Of a stretch of 64,000 nt of DNA, positions 56,867-64,000 are shown piece after piece. Source of the DNA: Salinicola endophyticus (lineage in GTDB: Bacteria; Pseudomonadota; Gammaproteobacteria; Pseudomonadales; Halomonadaceae); the NCBI RefSeq assembly GCF_040536835.1, contig NZ_CP159578.1:1426001-1490000 (forward strand). The letters are read 5' to 3'. The translations under genes and the position numbers were made by a program. A model generated the notes under the pieces. The model did no database searches and was not told the DNA's origin. It was given only the letters and a program-made list of their open reading frames with translations. The number at the start of each line of letters is the position of its first letter. Positions within the stretch are counted from its first letter, which is position 1.

Positions 56867-59403
56867 TAGGAAATCCTCCGAAATAGCGTCAGAACACGCT
56901 GAACGCTGACTACATCGCCGCCGCCGCACGCGCGCCAGGTGCCGGGCAGCCGTGTGCCGGTGTCCGTGGTTGTGAGGGTGCCGTTGGCGTCCTGTGAAAT
57001 CGACGACGCCGTTAGCGATCCGCCCGATATGATGTCCGAGGTTTTGACCTGGGCTCCGTAGTAGGCGAACGCGTAGGTTCCGACGACATAGCCGCCGGCA
57101 TTGCCGATATGGCCCAGCACCCAGTCCCGATCGCTGGCACCGTTGCCCAGCCGGGCAGTCGGCAGCGTACCCGCGTTGAGATTGCCCGCGTTGCGATACT
57201 CCCAGCCCTGCATGCCGTCGAGCTTGTCGGCATCGAGACCAGACCCGGGGCCGTCGTTGCCGGCATGCCAAACGTCTGACCCCTGGACGACCAGCCGAAT
57301 CGGGTGCTGCTCGTTCCCCGCTGGGTTGAGATTGATCGCCCCATCTCGGACATAGGCCCTCACGCCCTGCTCGGTATCGCCCGGCTCGTCGTAGTCCAGC
57401 AATGAGAAGTAGCGCGATAGCGAAATGTTGTTCGCGACGCCACTGGACGATGCAACGAAGTTGCCGGGATAGTTGCCGCCGAGCGTCCGGGCATCGCCGG
57501 TGATGTCGATGTCGTAGCTACCGGATAGCCGCGCTTTGGGCAGGGTGCCGGCGTTGAGGTTGCCCGCGTTGCGGTACTCGCTGCCGTGCAGGCCGTCGAG
57601 CTTGTCAGCATCCAGACCCGAGCCCGAACCCTGGTTGCCGGCGTGCCACATCTTGTTGCCCGCGGCAGTCACGTTGCCGGTATCGAACTGCACGGCATCA
57701 GTGATGAATCGCACCAGCGGAGATGCAGTGCCGTACCAGCCGGTGAACAACAACGGGGAACTGGTGCCGTTTGCGTCCTCGCCATACCCAGACTGAATGT
57801 AAGCTTTGTCGCCCGATGTCGTGAGCCTCAGACCCGCATCGCCACGGCGCCATACCGTCGTTTCATCGCTGCGCAGAAATGCGCTCGACTCGAGCCCGTC
57901 GAGCTTGTCGGCATCGAGACCAGACCCCGCGCCGTCGTTACCCGAGTGCCACACGTCAGCCCCTTGGATGCGTACCCGAATCGCGTGCGTCTCGTTCGGC
58001 GCCGCGGTGAGGTTGAGCACGCCGTCTCGGACATAGCTTCGAATCCCTTGTGAGGTGTCACCCGGCTCGTCGTAATCCAGCCACGAGGTGTACTGATCGT
58101 GGCGCATATTGGTAGCCATGCCATAAGACGCTGTCACGAAGTCAGCCGGCTTTAGGCCGCGTAGCGTCCGGGCATCGCCGGTGATGTCGATGTCGTAGCT
58201 ACCGGATAGCCGCGCTGTGGGCAGGGTGCCGGCGTTGAGGCTGCCCGCGTTGCGGTATTCGCTGCCCTGCATGCCATCGAGCGTATCGGCGTCGAGACCG
58301 GACCCCGCGCCGTCGTTGCCGTCATGCCAGAGCTTTGCCGGGGTTCTGAGATGTCCAAAGTTTTTGGCGAAAACCACGACATTCAGCGGTTTATTGGCTT
58401 CCTGGCCACCGCCATCGATCAGAATTTTTCCCCAGTTGCTGTCGTCCCAGGCTGCCGCAATCAGCGACGCGCCGCTGTTATTCCCGTACCCGGACACGGA
58501 TGACGAAACGCGATAGATACCGTTTGCGACGTGGTCATTGATTGACGACGACGGATAAGGGAGCCCGGCCTTGAGCCCGAGGCCGTACTGCTCGAAAGCC
58601 AGGCGCACCCCGGCCGCGTCGGGGTAGACACCGGACGCCCCTGTCTTGGCCTCGTCTTCGGTGGCTTTCTCAATCAGTCCGGTCGAGGTTGTGGTCGCGG
58701 TGCGGGCGTTGAGCCCTGCCGGGGTGACGGCGCGGGCGTGATCGACACCATCGCGGACTTCAGCATAGGTCGCCAGCTCGATCATGCCCTGCTGGTAAGT
58801 GCTGGCCGCCGGATGGTCGCGGCTCGCAGCGTGGTCGGTGAGTTGCTTTACCGTGGCATAGGCGGCGAGCACCTTGTCGATGAAGGCTTTCAGCGTGCGC
58901 GGGACGACGCCGCGGCGGGCGTCGCTGCCGGCGTCGACCTCGGCCTGGGTGGCGATCTCGAGCACCCCGGCGACCTCGGTGGTGGCCGGCGGGTTGAGAA
59001 AGGCAGCGTCGCCGAAGGTGATCGAGGAGACGTCGAGGGATTCGACCACCAGATCGGTGGCCAGCAGCAGGGTGGCCGGGGCGGCCTTCTCGATGATCCA
59101 GTCGCTCTGCGAGTAGACCGCGAAGAGCACGCCGGCATCGGTGAAGAGACCGATCTCGCCGACGGCGTAGGCATCGCTGCTCTCGTCCTGCACGGTGACG
59201 TGCAGCGTATCGGCGGCGACGGCGCGCCCGGCGATGGTGTCGAGGCGCTTGATCGGCGCGCGCAGGTCGGTCTGATCCTTGGCCGGCGCGTAGCGCTCGC
59301 CGCCCAGCCCGATCTCGCTGATGGTCAGGGCGTTGGTGCCGTCGTGGTCTGCGTCGATCAGCGCGGCGCGGCCGGCATCGGTGATGGTAAAGACGATGGC
59401 CAT
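56866..59403 (-). CDS. H: Tail fibre protein gpH-like
   Basis: An 845-aa fibre. Residues 1-150 are the conserved P2 gpH baseplate-attachment domain (AIVFTITDAGRAALIDADHD, LRAPIKRLDTIAG). Repeats with YQQGMIELATYAEVRDGVDHA follow. The shaft contains four WHxGNxGxGSGLDADxLDG modules, three with long YRNAGxLNAGTLP stretches. The C-terminus varies and probably binds the receptor. It is followed by its likely chaperone. Confidence 0.92.
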   Translation of the reverse strand: MAIVFTITDAGRAALIDADHDGTNALTISEIGLGGERYAPAKDQTDLRAPIKRLDTIAGRAVAADTLHVTVQDESSDAYAVGEIGLFTDAGVLFAVYSQSDWIIEKAAPATLLLATDLVVESLDVSSITFGDAAFLNPPATTEVAGVLEIATQAEVDAGSDARRGVVPRTLKAFIDKVLAAYATVKQLTDHAASRDHPAASTYQQGMIELATYAEVRDGVDHARAVTPAGLNARTATTTSTGLIEKATEDEAKTGASGVYPDAAGVRLAFEQYGLGLKAGLPYPSSSINDHVANGIYRVSSSVSGYGNNSGASLIAAAWDDSNWGKILIDGGGQEANKPLNVVVFAKNFGHLRTPAKLWHDGNDGAGSGLDADTLDGMQGSEYRNAGSLNAGTLPTARLSGSYDIDITGDARTLRGLKPADFVTASYGMATNMRHDQYTSWLDYDEPGDTSQGIRSYVRDGVLNLTAAPNETHAIRVRIQGADVWHSGNDGAGSGLDADKLDGLESSAFLRSDETTVWRRGDAGLRLTTSGDKAYIQSGYGEDANGTSSPLLFTGWYGTASPLVRFITDAVQFDTGNVTAAGNKMWHAGNQGSGSGLDADKLDGLHGSEYRNAGNLNAGTLPKARLSGSYDIDITGDARTLGGNYPGNFVASSSGVANNISLSRYFSLLDYDEPGDTEQGVRAYVRDGAINLNPAGNEQHPIRLVVQGSDVWHAGNDGPGSGLDADKLDGMQGWEYRNAGNLNAGTLPTARLGNGASDRDWVLGHIGNAGGYVVGTYAFAYYGAQVKTSDIISGGSLTASSISQDANGTLTTTDTGTRLPGTWRACGGGDVVSVQRVLTLFRRIS
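57120..58330 (-). repeat. Repeated shaft modules inside the tail fibre gene
   Basis: Four related DNA segments (about 57120-57260, 57485-57645, 57890-57955 and 58165-58325) encode WHxGNxGxGSGLDADxLDG with YRNAGxLNAGTLPxARLSGSYDIDITGDARTL. Stretches of over 60 bp are almost identical between 57490-57640 and 58170-58320, so they can recombine. Confidence 0.8.
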
Positions 59404-59413
59404 CGGGGTTCCT

Positions 59414-59968
59414 CTAGTCGGCGGTGGCCGAGAGTCGGCGGTAAACGAACGTGCGACCGGCGCCGGCGACGCCCAGGCCGCCGGACCCGCTGAGCCCGGC
59501 GGTTAAGGTGAAGTGAGAGCGCACCGGCTTGGTACGGCTGATCTCGTCGACGATGTCCTGCTGAAACTCGGCGCTGTTTGGCACCTCTGCGCCGAGGGTC
59601 AGCACCACGTCGAAGGTGTGCGGCTCGCCCGGCTCGTCTTTCTGCCACCACTCGCGTAGGGCCAGGCTCGAGCCGAACGAGCGGACCACGTCCCGCACGC
59701 TCTTGGCGGTGCCCTTGCGGCGCTGGATCTCGACGGCATCGCGGATGCGCTGGCGCTTGATGCGCTCGGGCCAGTAGGGCTGCCAGGCGTCCAGCGAGAG
59801 CGCCCAGGCGAGCCACGGCAGCAGCTCGGCGGGGCAGGTGTCTGGGTTCCACAGCGAGCGCAGCTGCACCGGCAAATCGCTGGCCAACGCCGTGGTCGCT
59901 TCGAGGGTGCGCTCTGCCTCGGTGGCGTTGGGCGGCAGCAGGCTGTCGCTACTCATCCAGGCCCCCAT
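59414..59968 (-). CDS. I: Tail protein gpI
   Basis: A 184-aa P2 gpI-type baseplate protein. SLLPPNATEAERTLEATTAL, LRSLWNPDTCPAELLPWLAWAL and RKGTAKSVRDVVRSFG are clear family blocks. It overlaps the J gene by 20 bp and lies just upstream of the fibre gene, as in P2. Confidence 0.93.
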   Translation of the reverse strand: MGAWMSSDSLLPPNATEAERTLEATTALASDLPVQLRSLWNPDTCPAELLPWLAWALSLDAWQPYWPERIKRQRIRDAVEIQRRKGTAKSVRDVVRSFGSSLALREWWQKDEPGEPHTFDVVLTLGAEVPNSAEFQQDIVDEISRTKPVRSHFTLTAGLSGSGGLGVAGAGRTFVYRRLSATAD

Positions 59969-60848
59969 CGGTCAGCGCGATCTCGGTGCAGTAGGTCGCC
60001 TGGGTGCGGTCGACTACCAGGCTTGCCGTGGGCGCGGCGAGTTCGACCCGCTGCACGCCGGGCTGGTGCAGCGAGGCGTAGAGCCCTGACAGGGTGACGT
60101 CGAGGCCGATGCGGTGCTGACTCTCGGCGTAGTCCGCCGCCGCCTGGCGCGCGGCGCGCATGACCACTTCGCGATCTGGGCCGGCGTAGAAGTAGAGCGT
60201 CGCGTCGATGCGATAGTCGACGATCTCGGCGCTCCGCACGCTGACGTGATCGGTGAGCGGGCGCACGTCCTCGGCAGACAACGTGGACTCGACGCGCGCG
60301 AGCAGGTCGGCCGGTGCGGTGCCGTCGGCCTCGCGCGATAGCACCGTCACCACCACCTCGCCCGGCGCCGGGCTGGTGGCGCTGGCATCCAGCACCTGGC
60401 CATCGGCAGAGAGCGCATGGAAGACATAGGCACCCTCGGGGCCGGCGGTGGAGAAGCCTTCCAGCGAGAGCTGGATGCGCCGGCGAAAGTCGGCGTCCGT
60501 CTCGTAGGTGGCCGGCACCGGCGGCACGGCGTCGGCGTCGCCGGCGTCCAGCATTTGGCGGGCGACCCCGTAGAGCGCGCCGAGCTGATCGAGGTCCGCG
60601 CCGCGGGCATAGGCGAGCATGACGCCCTTGGCGGCCTCGTTGATCCGCTGGCGCAGCAGCAGCTCACGGTAGGCCGCCACCTGCAGAATCTTGTAGGCCG
60701 GGTCTGACTCGACGCTGACGTCGAAGTCGGGATCGCGCGTGCGCAGATCGTCGAGCATGGCGGCGAATATCGCTTCGAAGTCGAGCGCTTCGATCACGTC
60801 CGGCGCCGGCAGGCGCGAGAGGTCTACCGCCGTGAATCCGCCGGCCAT
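59949..60848 (-). CDS. J: Baseplate assembly protein gpJ
   Basis: A 299-aa P2 gpJ homologue. FTAVDLSRLPAPDVIEALDF, DLRTRDPDFDVSVESDPAYK, LRQRINEAAKGVMLAYARGAD and VPATYETDADFRRRIQLSLEG are family landmarks. It forms the baseplate wedge. Its start overlaps the W stop by one base. Confidence 0.94.
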   Translation of the reverse strand: MAGGFTAVDLSRLPAPDVIEALDFEAIFAAMLDDLRTRDPDFDVSVESDPAYKILQVAAYRELLLRQRINEAAKGVMLAYARGADLDQLGALYGVARQMLDAGDADAVPPVPATYETDADFRRRIQLSLEGFSTAGPEGAYVFHALSADGQVLDASATSPAPGEVVVTVLSREADGTAPADLLARVESTLSAEDVRPLTDHVSVRSAEIVDYRIDATLYFYAGPDREVVMRAARQAAADYAESQHRIGLDVTLSGLYASLHQPGVQRVELAAPTASLVVDRTQATYCTEIALTDGGLDE

Positions 60849-61198
60849 CAGCGCCCCCCGGTCAGCGCGACGCCTAGCTCGACGTCGTCGCCGGTGTCGA
60901 CGCGGCGGGCGCTGATCGTCAGATCGAGCCGCCCGGGGCGCGTGGTGGAGACGTTGCGGGTGATCTGCTTCACGCGAATGCGCGGTTCCCAGCGCATCAG
61001 CGCCACCACGGTGGCCGAGTAGGCGCGCAGGGCGGTAGCGCCATCGAGCGGCTGGTCGATCAGCTCGGGCAGCAGCGAGCCGTAGTCTCGGCGCATGACG
61101 CGCGAGCCGATCGGCGTGGTGAGAATGTCGGCGACGGATTGGCGGATGTGCTCGACGCCATCCAGCGCCGCGCCGCTGGTGCGGTTCATGCCGGCCAT
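60848..61198 (-). CDS. W: Baseplate assembly protein gpW (gp25-like)
   Basis: A 116-aa GPW/gp25 family protein. VEHIRQSVADILTTPIGSRV then RRDYGSLLPELIDQPL is the diagnostic block. It is a baseplate wedge component with similarity to T4 gp25. Stop and start codons overlap those of V and J by one base each. Confidence 0.94.
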   Translation of the reverse strand: MAGMNRTSGAALDGVEHIRQSVADILTTPIGSRVMRRDYGSLLPELIDQPLDGATALRAYSATVVALMRWEPRIRVKQITRNVSTTRPGRLDLTISARRVDTGDDVELGVALTGGR

Positions 61199-61833
61199 CA
61201 GCTCACCCCGTCCGTCTTGTCGCCGCCGCGTTGCACGCCGCCGTGGGTGTGGCTGGCGCTGATGTCGCGGCCGTTGCTGGTCACCGCGCCGGTGAAATGC
61301 GTATCGCCGGCCATGGTCGCGGTTTGGCCGCTGGGCTGGGTGAAGTTGCCGTTCAAGGTGAGATTGCCGTTGATGACGGTATTGGCGTTGAGCGTGGCGC
61401 CGCCCGCGGCGGTGGCGGTAAGGGCGGCGGCGGTGGTGACGCTCACCGCGCCCTGGGCGTCGAGGCTGGCCGAGCCGGGCAGGGTGGCGCTGAGATGGCT
61501 GGCCGCGTGGTCGTAGCTGAGCACGGCGCCGTCGGGCAGCTCGACCATGGTGATGTTGGGGGCGTGGCTCGGCGCCGGCACGGTGTCCGAGTTGATCGCA
61601 GAGAGCACCACGGCGCCGCGCAGCTCACCGCCGGGGGCCAGCAGCAGCACTTGCTCGCCCAGGGTGGGCGGGTTCCAGGTTCGGGTTTGCCCGGCGCGGG
61701 CCGTCAACCACGGTAGCCAGTCGGTCAGCAGCTCGCCGCACTGCACGCGGACGCGCACAGCGGCGTGGTCGATCTGGGCGACCGTGCCGATGCGGATCAG
61801 GTTTTCGAGCAGGCGGGCGAGTTCGGCGGACAT
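61198..61833 (-). CDS. V: Baseplate spike protein gpV
   Basis: A 211-aa membrane-piercing spike protein. The N-terminal OB domain shows LARLLENLIRIGTVAQID, WLPWLTARAGQTRTWNPPTLGEQV and LLLAPGGELRGAVVL. The C-terminal beta-helix part carries NANTVINGNLTLNGNF and closes with SASHTHGGVQRGG, whose HxH probably binds the tip metal. The ATG at 61833 aligns with P2 V; a GTG at 61875 is also in frame. Confidence 0.92.
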   Translation of the reverse strand: MSAELARLLENLIRIGTVAQIDHAAVRVRVQCGELLTDWLPWLTARAGQTRTWNPPTLGEQVLLLAPGGELRGAVVLSAINSDTVPAPSHAPNITMVELPDGAVLSYDHAASHLSATLPGSASLDAQGAVSVTTAAALTATAAGGATLNANTVINGNLTLNGNFTQPSGQTATMAGDTHFTGAVTSNGRDISASHTHGGVQRGGDKTDGVS

Positions 61834-61920
61834 GGGGCACCGGTGGCGGTTGGGTGTCGTCTGGCCATCGTCCACAACGCGCGGCGCGGCGTCTGCCGGC
61901 GCGCGTTGTAGAACGCGGGC

Positions 61921-62373
61921 TCACATCCCTGCGAGGTAGTCGAGCACGCCGTCGCGCACGCGCTCGCGGTCGGCGTCGGTGAATCCGATCAGCTCGCGCT
62001 CGGCGTATTTCACGCGCGGGCCGTTCTCGGCGACGCGGTCGCGCAGGCCGTACTGGTGGGTGCGTGCGATGCTGGCCACGCGGCCGAAAAATCCGACCTC
62101 GGCGCCGCCCGCGCTGGTGCGGACGCGCAGGTATTTGGCCGTGCGCAGCTTCGCAAACATGGCCTTGCGCCGGATGGCGCCCTGGCGATCGCGCGAGCGG
62201 CGGGGCGCGTAGTTGCTGCCGTCGGGGTTGCGCTGGGCTTTGATGCGTTCGCGCTGGGAGCGGCGCAGGTCGGTCGCGACCAGCCGGGCGAGCCGGCGGC
62301 GTTCGTGCGCCTCGAGACGCGCGAGCAGGGGGGCGAGCCAGTCATCGAGCTGGCTGAGGTCGTCAGAGGCCAT
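61921..62373 (-). CDS. S: Tail completion protein gpS
   Basis: A 150-aa P2 gpS-type protein (phage virion morphogenesis family). LSQLDDWLAPLLARLEAHER, RIKAQRNPDGSNYAPRRSR and ARTHQYGLRDRVA are typical. It is needed for tail and head completion. Overlaps gpR by 11 bp. The stretch 61834-61920 ahead of V holds no gene. Confidence 0.92.
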   Translation of the reverse strand: MASDDLSQLDDWLAPLLARLEAHERRRLARLVATDLRRSQRERIKAQRNPDGSNYAPRRSRDRQGAIRRKAMFAKLRTAKYLRVRTSAGGAEVGFFGRVASIARTHQYGLRDRVAENGPRVKYAERELIGFTDADRERVRDGVLDYLAGM

Positions 62374-62860
62374 CGCGTGGCCCGTCCCATTCTGCAATCA
62401 GGGTGTAGTCGCCGCCGGCGTCGGCGTCTCGCAGCAGTAGCTGCCAGCGCTCGGCGGGGCATTCCTCGGTGTCTAATCGGGGCATGCGGTGTTCGGCGAG
62501 AATCTGGCCGGTGGCACAGTCGCGGCGGGCGACGACGCGCTCGCTGAGCTGGACGCGCAGCGCGACATCGACGGCGCTGTTGCTGAGGATTTCCGCCTCG
62601 AACGAGACGGCCTGTTCATGGGGCAGGTCGGGTTGATACGCCGCGAGCCAGTCGAGTAGCGGGATCATGATGGCGTCGATGGCGTCGGCGTAGTCGGTCA
62701 GCACAAGCTGGGCGGTGTAGCTGTAGCCGTGGCTGAGATTGCCGCCGCGCGCGAATTCGATAGAGCCGTCCTCGACGAATGTCAGTAGGCGGCCGGGGTC
62801 GTGCTGTAGGGCGGGTACGGCGTCAATCAGGTGTTGACGCAGGGCGTTGAGCTTGCGCAT
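62363..62860 (-). CDS. R: Tail completion protein gpR
   Basis: A 165-aa P2 gpR homologue. RKLNALRQHLIDAVPALQHD, then the FVEDGSIEFARGG block and FSYTAQL-like HGYSYTAQLVLTDYAD are family features. It overlaps Rz1 by 38 bp upstream and S downstream, the usual lysis-to-tail junction. Confidence 0.92.
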   Translation of the reverse strand: MRKLNALRQHLIDAVPALQHDPGRLLTFVEDGSIEFARGGNLSHGYSYTAQLVLTDYADAIDAIMIPLLDWLAAYQPDLPHEQAVSFEAEILSNSAVDVALRVQLSERVVARRDCATGQILAEHRMPRLDTEECPAERWQLLLRDADAGGDYTLIAEWDGPRDGL

Positions 62861-63098
62861 TCAGGGTCTCCACCAGTCCGTTATGCCGGGTTGCGCAGTC
62901 GTGGTACTGCGCGGCCCAGTCGCGCAGGGTCAGCACCACGGTGGCGCCGGTGCCGTCAGCCAGCGCCGGCAGCGTCTCCGGGCAGCGGGTCAGCAGCGTC
63001 TGCTGGATCGGGGGCGCGGCCGGCGGCGGCGTCGTTGAGCAGGCGCACAGCGTCAGGCTCAAGGCAGACGCGGCGGTAAATCGGTTTCTGGATCTCAC
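62823..63098 (-). CDS. Outer-membrane spanin Rz1 (LysC-like), embedded
   Basis: A 91-aa lipoprotein with a signal peptide and lipobox in ALSLTLCACSTTPPPAAPP, Pro-rich as in o-spanins, plus LLTRCPETLPALADGTG, typical of P2-like LysC. The first part lies inside the Rz frame in another register, the classic nested spanin layout. With Rz it fuses the inner and outer membranes in the last step of lysis. Confidence 0.85.
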   Translation of the reverse strand: MRSRNRFTAASALSLTLCACSTTPPPAAPPIQQTLLTRCPETLPALADGTGATVVLTLRDWAAQYHDCATRHNGLVETLNAQAQRPASTPD

Positions 63099-63324
63099 GA
63101 ATCACTCCGCGGTCGATGACCCGTTGATTGGCGTCGAGGGTGGCAAGCCGCGCCTCGACCACGCCGGCGATGACGGACTCCCGCGCCAGCGCCTGGCTGG
63201 CCGCCGCCTGGGCGGCTTCGAGGGCGGTGAGGCGCTGAGCATCCTCGAACCAGCCGCGGCTGAGCCAGCCACCGCCGGCGGCGATGACCAGCACGATGAC
63301 CAGGGCGAGCGTGCGCGCCGTCAT
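62956..63324 (-). CDS. Inner-membrane spanin Rz (LysB-like)
   Basis: A 122-aa protein with an N-terminal transmembrane helix (TLALVIVLVIAAGGGWLS) and a coiled-coil periplasmic region, EDAQRLTALEAAQAAASQAL onward. IREIQKPIYRRVCLEPDAVR resembles P2 LysB. The ATG at 63324 overlaps the endolysin stop. Rz1 begins inside it. Confidence 0.85.
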   Translation of the reverse strand: MTARTLALVIVLVIAAGGGWLSRGWFEDAQRLTALEAAQAAASQALARESVIAGVVEARLATLDANQRVIDRGVIREIQKPIYRRVCLEPDAVRLLNDAAAGRAPDPADAADPLPGDAAGAG

Positions 63325-63821
63325 TCCAGCCCCGCCAGACACAGCTCGCGTTCTGCCGCCCGGCGCTTGACCAGGCCGGCGAGCTTCCGGCCACCGGCGT
63401 AGACCCAGCGCGAGAGCTGATCGCAGGCGGCGCGCGTGTCGCCGGCGTTCAGCCTGGCCAGCAGGGTCGAGTCGCGGAACGCCCCGGCGCCGACGTTGAA
63501 GATGAACGAGGCCAGCGCCGCCCGGCGGGTCGGCGGCATCGTGGCGTTGATCTCCGGGGCGACGTTGCGGTCGATGGCCTCGAACGCCTCGCCCAGGTCG
63601 CCGGCGAGCAGTGCCTCGCACTCTTGGGTGGTCCGGGTCTGGTTCAGCTCGACCGTCGGGCCGGTGTGGCCGGTGCAGATCGTCGGGATGCCGACGGGGT
63701 CGGGATACGCTTGCAGCTCGGTGCCTTCGTAGTGCTTCACCACGTTGATCGAGAGCGACAGCGCCAGGCCGCAGGCGCCGCCGATGCCGGCGCCGCCCAT
63801 CCACCGCTTCCAGTTTTTCAT
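63321..63821 (-). CDS. Endolysin, glycoside hydrolase family 24 (SAR type)
   Basis: A 166-aa lysozyme of the P1 Lyz/R21 kind. The catalytic pattern is HYEGTELQAYPDPVGIPTICTGHT (Glu, spaced residue, Thr). The N-terminus KNWKRWMGGAGIGGACGLAL has a weakly hydrophobic helix, suggesting a signal-arrest-release domain and export without holin. ASFIFNVGAGAFRDSTLL and WVYAGGRKLAGLVKRRAAE are family blocks. The start overlaps the holin stop by one base. Confidence 0.9.
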   Translation of the reverse strand: MKNWKRWMGGAGIGGACGLALSLSINVVKHYEGTELQAYPDPVGIPTICTGHTGPTVELNQTRTTQECEALLAGDLGEAFEAIDRNVAPEINATMPPTRRAALASFIFNVGAGAFRDSTLLARLNAGDTRAACDQLSRWVYAGGRKLAGLVKRRAAERELCLAGLE

Positions 63822-64000
63822 CAGTCGCGCCCCCGGATGCGGTCCCACCAGTCGCGCAGGTTGCCGAGATACTTGGGCAGGATCAGCCCGATCTGCAGCG
63901 CGAGATACGCCAGCGTCAGGACGGTTACCCAGTCGGACGGCGTCATGCCGCCGGCGTGTAGCAGCGAGACGAGCGCGGGCGGCGTGGTCTTGATCGCTTC
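63821..64000 (-). CDS. Phage holin, C-terminal part
   Basis: The frame is open to the window edge. The visible 59 residues include EAIKTTPPALVSLLHAGGMT, a hydrophobic segment WVTVLTLAYLALQIGLILP and a basic tail NLRDWWDRIRGRD. Position ahead of an endolysin and spanins and the hydrophobic helix fit a small holin. The N-terminus lies beyond the window. Confidence 0.82.
   Translation of the reverse strand, partial: EAIKTTPPALVSLLHAGGMTPSDWVTVLTLAYLALQIGLILPKYLGNLRDWWDRIRGRD

Overview
The window is GC-rich, densely packed gammaproteobacterial DNA. Gene content points to a Halomonadaceae-type halophile (Halomonas, Salinicola or Chromohalobacter-like): a recC-recB-recD operon, sbcDC, a DUF1415 protein, a ProP/MHS-like transporter and small dispersed inverted-repeat elements. 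No rRNA, tRNA or other taxonomic marker is present, so this is inference.

Positions 1-35.5 kb are chromosomal. They hold a truncated ROK protein, sbcC/sbcD, endonuclease V, an aldo/keto reductase, DUF1415, a tpx and osmC peroxide-defence pair, an MHS-type MFS transporter, a CDF cation transporter, an amidoligase plus C26 glutamine-amidotransferase pair, a DMT transporter, recC-recB-recD and a creatininase-family amidohydrolase.

From 25.1 to 33.2 kb lies the most unusual chromosomal block. It has a long-form GTP cyclohydrolase II, a stand-alone RibD-type reductase, and a leftward set in the order dehydrogenase, divergent pterin synthase (PTPS/QueD fold), glycosyltransferase, methyltransferase and flippase-like membrane protein. 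A CDP-alcohol phosphatidyltransferase diverges from it. Together they look like a pathway turning GTP into a decorated, possibly membrane-linked pyrimidine or pterin metabolite. An aspartoacylase-like gene and dusA follow.

From about 35.5 kb to the right edge is a P2-like prophage placed directly at the 5' end of dusA, a known integration hotspot. Its left part carries integrase, a PrtN-like regulator, a C5 cytosine methyltransferase, a DksA-like zinc finger, the replication protein gpA, a double Ogr/Delta zinc-finger protein, small RHH-like proteins, and a self-cleaving S24 repressor facing a strong leftward promoter. Next is an SOS-controlled pair (a LexA box, an 87-aa protein and a secreted nuclease). 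The late tail genes D, U, T, E/E' (with a -1 frameshift signal), FII, FI, H, I, J, W, V, S and R follow, then Rz1/Rz, endolysin and holin. Capsid and terminase genes and the right attachment site should lie past the window end. An AT-rich cargo gene with a HEPN-like RNKHFAH motif sits against the direction of the tail operon and is a candidate defence or conversion gene.

Two families of short mobile or dispersed elements occur, each as two inverted copies. One pair has about 17-bp terminal inverted repeats and perfect 4-bp target duplications (9045-9187 and 26318-26528). The other is at 5001-5141 and 33205-33349. In-frame minisatellites occur in recC and recB.
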